NCBI GenBank assembly: GCA_025698895.1 | Contig: JAILWO010000004.1 | Span: 193,936-229,283, forward strand | Direction: 5' to 3' | Length of the DNA: 35,348 nt | DNA from: Rhizobiaceae bacterium | GTDB taxonomy: Bacteria > Pseudomonadota > Alphaproteobacteria > Rhizobiales > Rhizobiaceae | Part shown: piece after piece, positions 32,741-35,348 of the stretch | Layout of the letters: every line of letters starts with the position of its first letter | Numbering within the stretch: the stretch's first letter is position 1 | Notes under the pieces: model-generated | The model's input: only the letters and a program-made list of their open reading frames with translations | Database searches by the model: none | Told to the model about the DNA's origin: nothing | Made by a program: the position numbers and the translations under genes

Positions 32741-33712
32741 TCAGCGCACGGGCTCAGGCTGCGTCAGGGCGATCTGCTCGCCTTCGTTGAGCTGGCGCAT
32801 CAACGCGATGACCCGTTCCCTCATCCAGCCATGCAGCGGGCTGGATGTCGAACGCTTGTGCCAGACCGCGATGATCAGCGGCGGGTCGATGGCGATGGGC
32901 GGGCGGTAGATCTCCAGGCCGATCTGCGGCGCGACCCGTTCGGCGAGTTGCCGCGGCACCAGTGCGATCAGATCGCTTTCCGCCACCGCCCGGCAGACGC
33001 CCGAAAAGACCGGCAGGGTCATCATCACCTGCCTGCGCCGGCCGACCTTCGCCAGCGCGGCGTCTCCCATGGCCGAGAAATTGCCCTCGGGCGAGAAGAG
33101 GACGTGTCCGATCTCGCAAAACAGGTCCAGCGGAACGACGTCGCCGGGCTTCACGCCTTCCGCCGAAAGCCGGGGATGCTTTCGCCGCGCGATCGCGACA
33201 AAGCTCGAATAAAAAAGGGGCAGGCTGTCGGTCCAGTCCGGAACCGGTTGGCGCGGGATCAGGGCGAGGTCGGCGCGGTAGGTCTCGAGGCTGTCGATAT
33301 AGCTGGTGGGAACGAGATCGACGAGTTGCGCCCTGACGCGCGGCGCCTGCTTGCGCAACAGGTCGGCAAGGGGCGGCATCAGCATTTCCGCGAAGAAGTC
33401 GCTCGCCGTGATCCGGAAGGTTCCCTCGGCCGTCTCCGGATCGAAGCTGGTCGGCGGCGCGAAAAGGACCGCCAGCCGGTCCAGTTCCTCCCGCAGGGGC
33501 AGTTCGATCCGCTTGGCATAGGCCGTTGGGACCAACCTGTTGCCCTGGCGAACGAAAAGCGCGTCGCCCAGCGCATGGCGCAGCCTGGCCAACGCGCCCG
33601 ACACGGCCGATTGCGACATGTTCAGCCGCCTGCCTGCCTGCACGGTCGACCCCTCGCGCAGAAGGGCGTCGAGGACGCGCATGAGGTTGAGGTCGAAGGT
33701 CGCGAAATTCAC
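32741..33712 (-). CDS. LysR-family transcriptional regulator
   Basis: A 323-residue DNA-binding regulator with a winged helix-turn-helix at the N-terminus (about 6-65, including VQAGRRLNMSQSAVSGALARLRHALGDALFVRQGNRLVPT) and a ligand-binding domain from about 92 (GTFRITASDFFAEMLMPPL). The FDLNLMRVLDALL start resembles the NodD/SyrM/PcpR-like branch. The start is a GTG at 33712; the next Met is ten residues in and would remove conserved residues, so GTG is right. It is divergent from the cupin gene with 109 bases between, the classic layout for a LysR protein controlling its neighbour. The inducer is unknown. Confidence 0.92.
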   Translation of the reverse strand: MNFATFDLNLMRVLDALLREGSTVQAGRRLNMSQSAVSGALARLRHALGDALFVRQGNRLVPTAYAKRIELPLREELDRLAVLFAPPTSFDPETAEGTFRITASDFFAEMLMPPLADLLRKQAPRVRAQLVDLVPTSYIDSLETYRADLALIPRQPVPDWTDSLPLFYSSFVAIARRKHPRLSAEGVKPGDVVPLDLFCEIGHVLFSPEGNFSAMGDAALAKVGRRRQVMMTLPVFSGVCRAVAESDLIALVPRQLAERVAPQIGLEIYRPPIAIDPPLIIAVWHKRSTSSPLHGWMRERVIALMRQLNEGEQIALTQPEPVR

Positions 33713-33728
33713 TTTGCCGATAACCTAT

Positions 33729-33752
33729 ATCTGAACAATCGGTTGGACTGAT
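33729..33752. promoter_or_regulatory. Candidate LysR-regulator binding site
   Basis: A 24-base imperfect palindrome running from ATC at 33729 to GAT at 33752, with 16 of 24 positions symmetric and an inner CAA-TCGG-TTG dyad. It lies in the divergent lysR-cupin gap. The textbook T-N11-A core is not clear, so this is only suggestive. Confidence 0.35.
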
Positions 33753-33778
33753 AATGCGACGCGCGGTACCACCGCGTC

Positions 33779-33799
33779 AACGAAGGCGCCTTCGTTTTT
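33779..33799 (+). promoter_or_regulatory. Perfect 18-bp palindrome with T-run in the cupin leader
   Basis: AACGAAGGC followed at once by GCCTTCGTT (33779-33796), with T to position 33799. As RNA it would fold into a 7-bp stem with a GCGC loop and a U-run: a terminator-like hairpin 22 bases before the cupin ATG. Just upstream, GACGCG (33758-33763) and CGCGTC (33773-33778) can form a second stem. Confidence 0.6.
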
Positions 33800-33821
33800 G
33801 CAAGCATCAACGGAGAAAGCG

Positions 33822-34271
33822 ATGAACAACAGTGATTACCACGCCGACGCCATCGACTGGAACGGCGTCCGGTACAAGACGATACTGTCCAGCGCGGCGA
33901 CCGGCGGCAAGATGTCGATCGTCGACAGCCTGTCGCCGATCGGCAGCGGTCCGCCCCTCCATGTGCATGCGGCGGAAGACAAGACTTTCATCATCGTCAC
34001 CGGCCGGTGCAAGTTCTGGCTGGCGGGAGAGGAGTTCGTCCGCGGCCCGGGAGAGGCGGTGTTCATTCCGCGCGGGGCCGAACACACCTTCCAGATCGTC
34101 GGCGACGTTCCCTGCCGTCATATCGTGGTCCTGACGCCCGGCGGGTTCGAGGGCTTCTTCTCCGAGATGGCCGCCGGCGGTTTCGCCGTGCCCGCCGACA
34201 TGCCGGCGATCGAGGAATCGGCCGCGCGCCACAACCTGCGCTTCACCGGCCCGCCGCTGGCCGTGAATTGA
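33822..34271 (+). CDS. Cupin-domain protein
   Basis: A 149-residue single-domain cupin. Motif 1 is GPPLHVHAAEDKTFIIVTG, with two His and an acidic residue in the metal-binding positions; motif 2 is PGEAVFIPRGAEHTFQIVG with the third His. No signal peptide. The N-terminal 40 residues (including WNGVRYKTIL) and the C-terminal helical tail (MPAIEESAARHNLRF) are of the kind seen in quercetinase-like and sugar-binding cupins of rhizobia. GGAG at 33812-33815 lies 6 bases before the ATG, which settles the start; the frame extends 24 bases further into the palindrome. The GST-like gene follows after 32 bases, so the pair is probably one operon under the divergent LysR protein. Function unknown. Confidence 0.88.
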   Translation: MNNSDYHADAIDWNGVRYKTILSSAATGGKMSIVDSLSPIGSGPPLHVHAAEDKTFIIVTGRCKFWLAGEEFVRGPGEAVFIPRGAEHTFQIVGDVPCRHIVVLTPGGFEGFFSEMAAGGFAVPADMPAIEESAARHNLRFTGPPLAVN

Positions 34272-34303
34272 GATGCGGCATCAACAGACGGAACATCGGA
34301 CCA

Positions 34304-35113
34304 ATGGCTGAAACCATGTCTGACCTGCCCACAATCTACCATATCCCCGTCTGTCCGTTCTCGCAGCGCATCGAAATCCTGCTGGCCCTCAAGGGCCGGC
34401 AGGACGCGGTGCGGTTCGAGATGGTGGACATCACCCGTCCGCGCGACCCGGCGCTTCTCGCCAGGACGCGGGGAACGACCGCGCTGCCCGTGCTTGAAAC
34501 GCCGCAGGGGACCGTTCTGAAGGAGAGCCTTGTCATTCTGCGCTATCTCGACGAGACGCTGGGCCCGAAGGGCATCCGCCAGGCCGACCCGCTGCGTCAC
34601 GCGATCGAGAACATGCTGATCGCCAGGGAGGGTCCGTTCACGACCGCCGGCTACCTCTACGTGATGAACCGCGATCGCGAAAGGAAGCCGTCCTTCGAAG
34701 CGAGGCTGCTGGAGCTTTATCGGGACCTGTCCGCGTTTTTCGACCAGCACAGCCCCGACGGCACATTCCTGTTCGATGAATTTGGCCTCGCGGAAGCGGT
34801 CTTCGCGCCGATCTTCATGCGCTTCTGGTTCCTCGAATATTATGAGAACTTCCGGCTGCCCGAGACCCCTGACTACGCGCGGGTTGCCAGATGGCGGCAG
34901 GCCTGCCTCGACCATCCGGCCGCCCGGCAGGTGACGCGCGAGGAGATCGTGAAGCTTTACTACGACTACGCGCTCGGGGCGGGCAACGGCGCCTTGCCGG
35001 AAGGCCGCTTCGTGTCGAGCTTTACCCTCTGGCCGCACTGGAAGGAGCGGCCTTGGCCGCCGGCCGACAAATATGCCCGGCGGGCCACCGACAAGGAACT
35101 GGGGCTGATCTGA
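34304..35113 (+). CDS. Glutathione S-transferase-like protein with CPFS active-site motif
   Basis: A 269-residue protein with an N-terminal thioredoxin-fold GST domain (about 9-90) and a helical C-terminal domain. The motif Cys17-Pro-Phe-Ser20 in YHIPVCPFSQRIEI is the active site of omega-like GSTs, which use Cys to reduce mixed disulfides or quinones. TTALPVLETPQGTVLKESLVILRYLDE carries the cis-Pro and the Glu-Ser pair that binds the glutathione gamma-glutamyl group. The C-terminal 40 residues (LWPHWKERPWPP and after) extend past the usual GST length. Two ATGs lie 12 bases apart; 34304 has GGA 4 bases upstream. Cotranscription with the cupin gene is likely. The substrate is unknown; reductive dehalogenase-like or glutathionyl-quinone reductase roles are possible. 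Confidence 0.87.
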   Translation: MAETMSDLPTIYHIPVCPFSQRIEILLALKGRQDAVRFEMVDITRPRDPALLARTRGTTALPVLETPQGTVLKESLVILRYLDETLGPKGIRQADPLRHAIENMLIAREGPFTTAGYLYVMNRDRERKPSFEARLLELYRDLSAFFDQHSPDGTFLFDEFGLAEAVFAPIFMRFWFLEYYENFRLPETPDYARVARWRQACLDHPAARQVTREEIVKLYYDYALGAGNGALPEGRFVSSFTLWPHWKERPWPPADKYARRATDKELGLI

Positions 35114-35178
35114 CCCGGCGCCTGTTTGAACGGCGGCGAGCAGCCCCTTCGGACCCGATCTCCACTGGCGATCCTCCC

Positions 35179-35252
35179 CCTTCTCCCCTTGTGGGGTCCG
35201 AAGGACGGGCGGAGACGCGTGGCTCCGCTCCTTCTCCCCTTGTGGGAGAAGG
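35179..35252. repeat. Palindromic intergenic repeat, one and a half copies
   Basis: The 17-mer CCTTCTCCCCTTGTGGG occurs at 35179-35195 and 35230-35246. The second copy continues into a full hairpin: CCTTCTCCC, loop CTTGT, GGGAGAAGG (35230-35252), and then a GAGCG-rich tail ending in GGATGAGGGG (about 35284-35293). I recognise this as the sort of dispersed repeat found between genes in Mesorhizobium and relatives. It could also act as a terminator for the GST gene, although there is no T-run. The rest of 35114-35348 shows nothing else. Confidence 0.7.
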
Positions 35253-35348
35253 TGGGCGAGCCGAGCGTAGCGAGAGCGAGGTCGGATGAGGGGTGTTGGC
35301 CAGGGCGCGGCAGTGCAGATCAGGGCCGTATCCCGAAAATTCCTTCAC

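Overview
The window is G+C-rich (about two thirds by eye), densely coding chromosomal DNA from an alphaproteobacterium. The best fit is Hyphomicrobiales (Rhizobiales), probably a Mesorhizobium/Phyllobacteriaceae relative. The reasons are a giant repeat protein of the growth-pole-ring (GPR/RgsE) type, the alphaproteobacterial MCE lipid-transport operon with an auxiliary lipoprotein, rhizobial-style versions of nadK, hflKC-degP and folPBK, and a palindromic intergenic repeat of a kind I associate with rhizobial genomes. Genus is an inference; no rRNA is present.

Layout. 1-4.0 kb: an MCE/Mla ABC lipid-transport operon (permease cut by the window edge, ATPase, MCE substrate-binding protein with a long helical tail, lipoprotein), closed by a strong terminator. 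4.1-9.5 kb, minus strand: a 1799-residue GPR/RgsE-like polar growth protein with two membrane helices and hundreds of residues of helical repeats. 9.5-13.1 kb: a regulatory gap, a small DUF2853-like gene, thyA, selO (opposite strand) and folA. 13.3-17.1 kb: hflK-hflC (membrane regulators of FtsH) and a DegP/DegQ protease. 17.2-19.7 kb, minus strand: an RhlE-like RNA helicase and NAD kinase. 19.9-21.7 kb: an orphan Hpt protein, a 2Fe-2S ferredoxin and a thioredoxin-reductase-like ferredoxin-NADP reductase. 21.7-23.9 kb, minus strand: a MATE exporter and a secreted DUF922-type HExxH protein. 24.0-25.8 kb: the folP-folB-folK operon. 25.9-26.7 kb, minus strand: a HigBA toxin-antitoxin module whose toxin frame is broken by an amber codon, with two matching operators. 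26.9-27.7 kb: tRNA-Val(CAC) and gph, minus strand. 27.8-32.7 kb: rpiA, a DUF2059 protein, glutathione reductase and thrS. 32.7-35.1 kb: a LysR regulator divergent from a cupin and a GST-like gene. The last 235 bases hold a palindromic repeat.

How the genes fit together. Two themes recur. The first is envelope and pole biology (MCE transport, GPR-like protein, HflKC, DegP). The second is one-carbon and redox metabolism: thyA, folA, folP, folB and folK lie within 16 kb, and nadK, ferredoxin/FNR, gor and rpiA all make or use NADPH or its precursors. Most of the window is ordinary core genome. The parts that repay a second look are the decayed HigBA locus with its paired operators, the repeat architecture of the giant polar protein, and the leader of the cupin gene, which contains a terminator-like palindrome. 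I found no CRISPR array, prophage, insertion sequence or clearly new multi-gene system.
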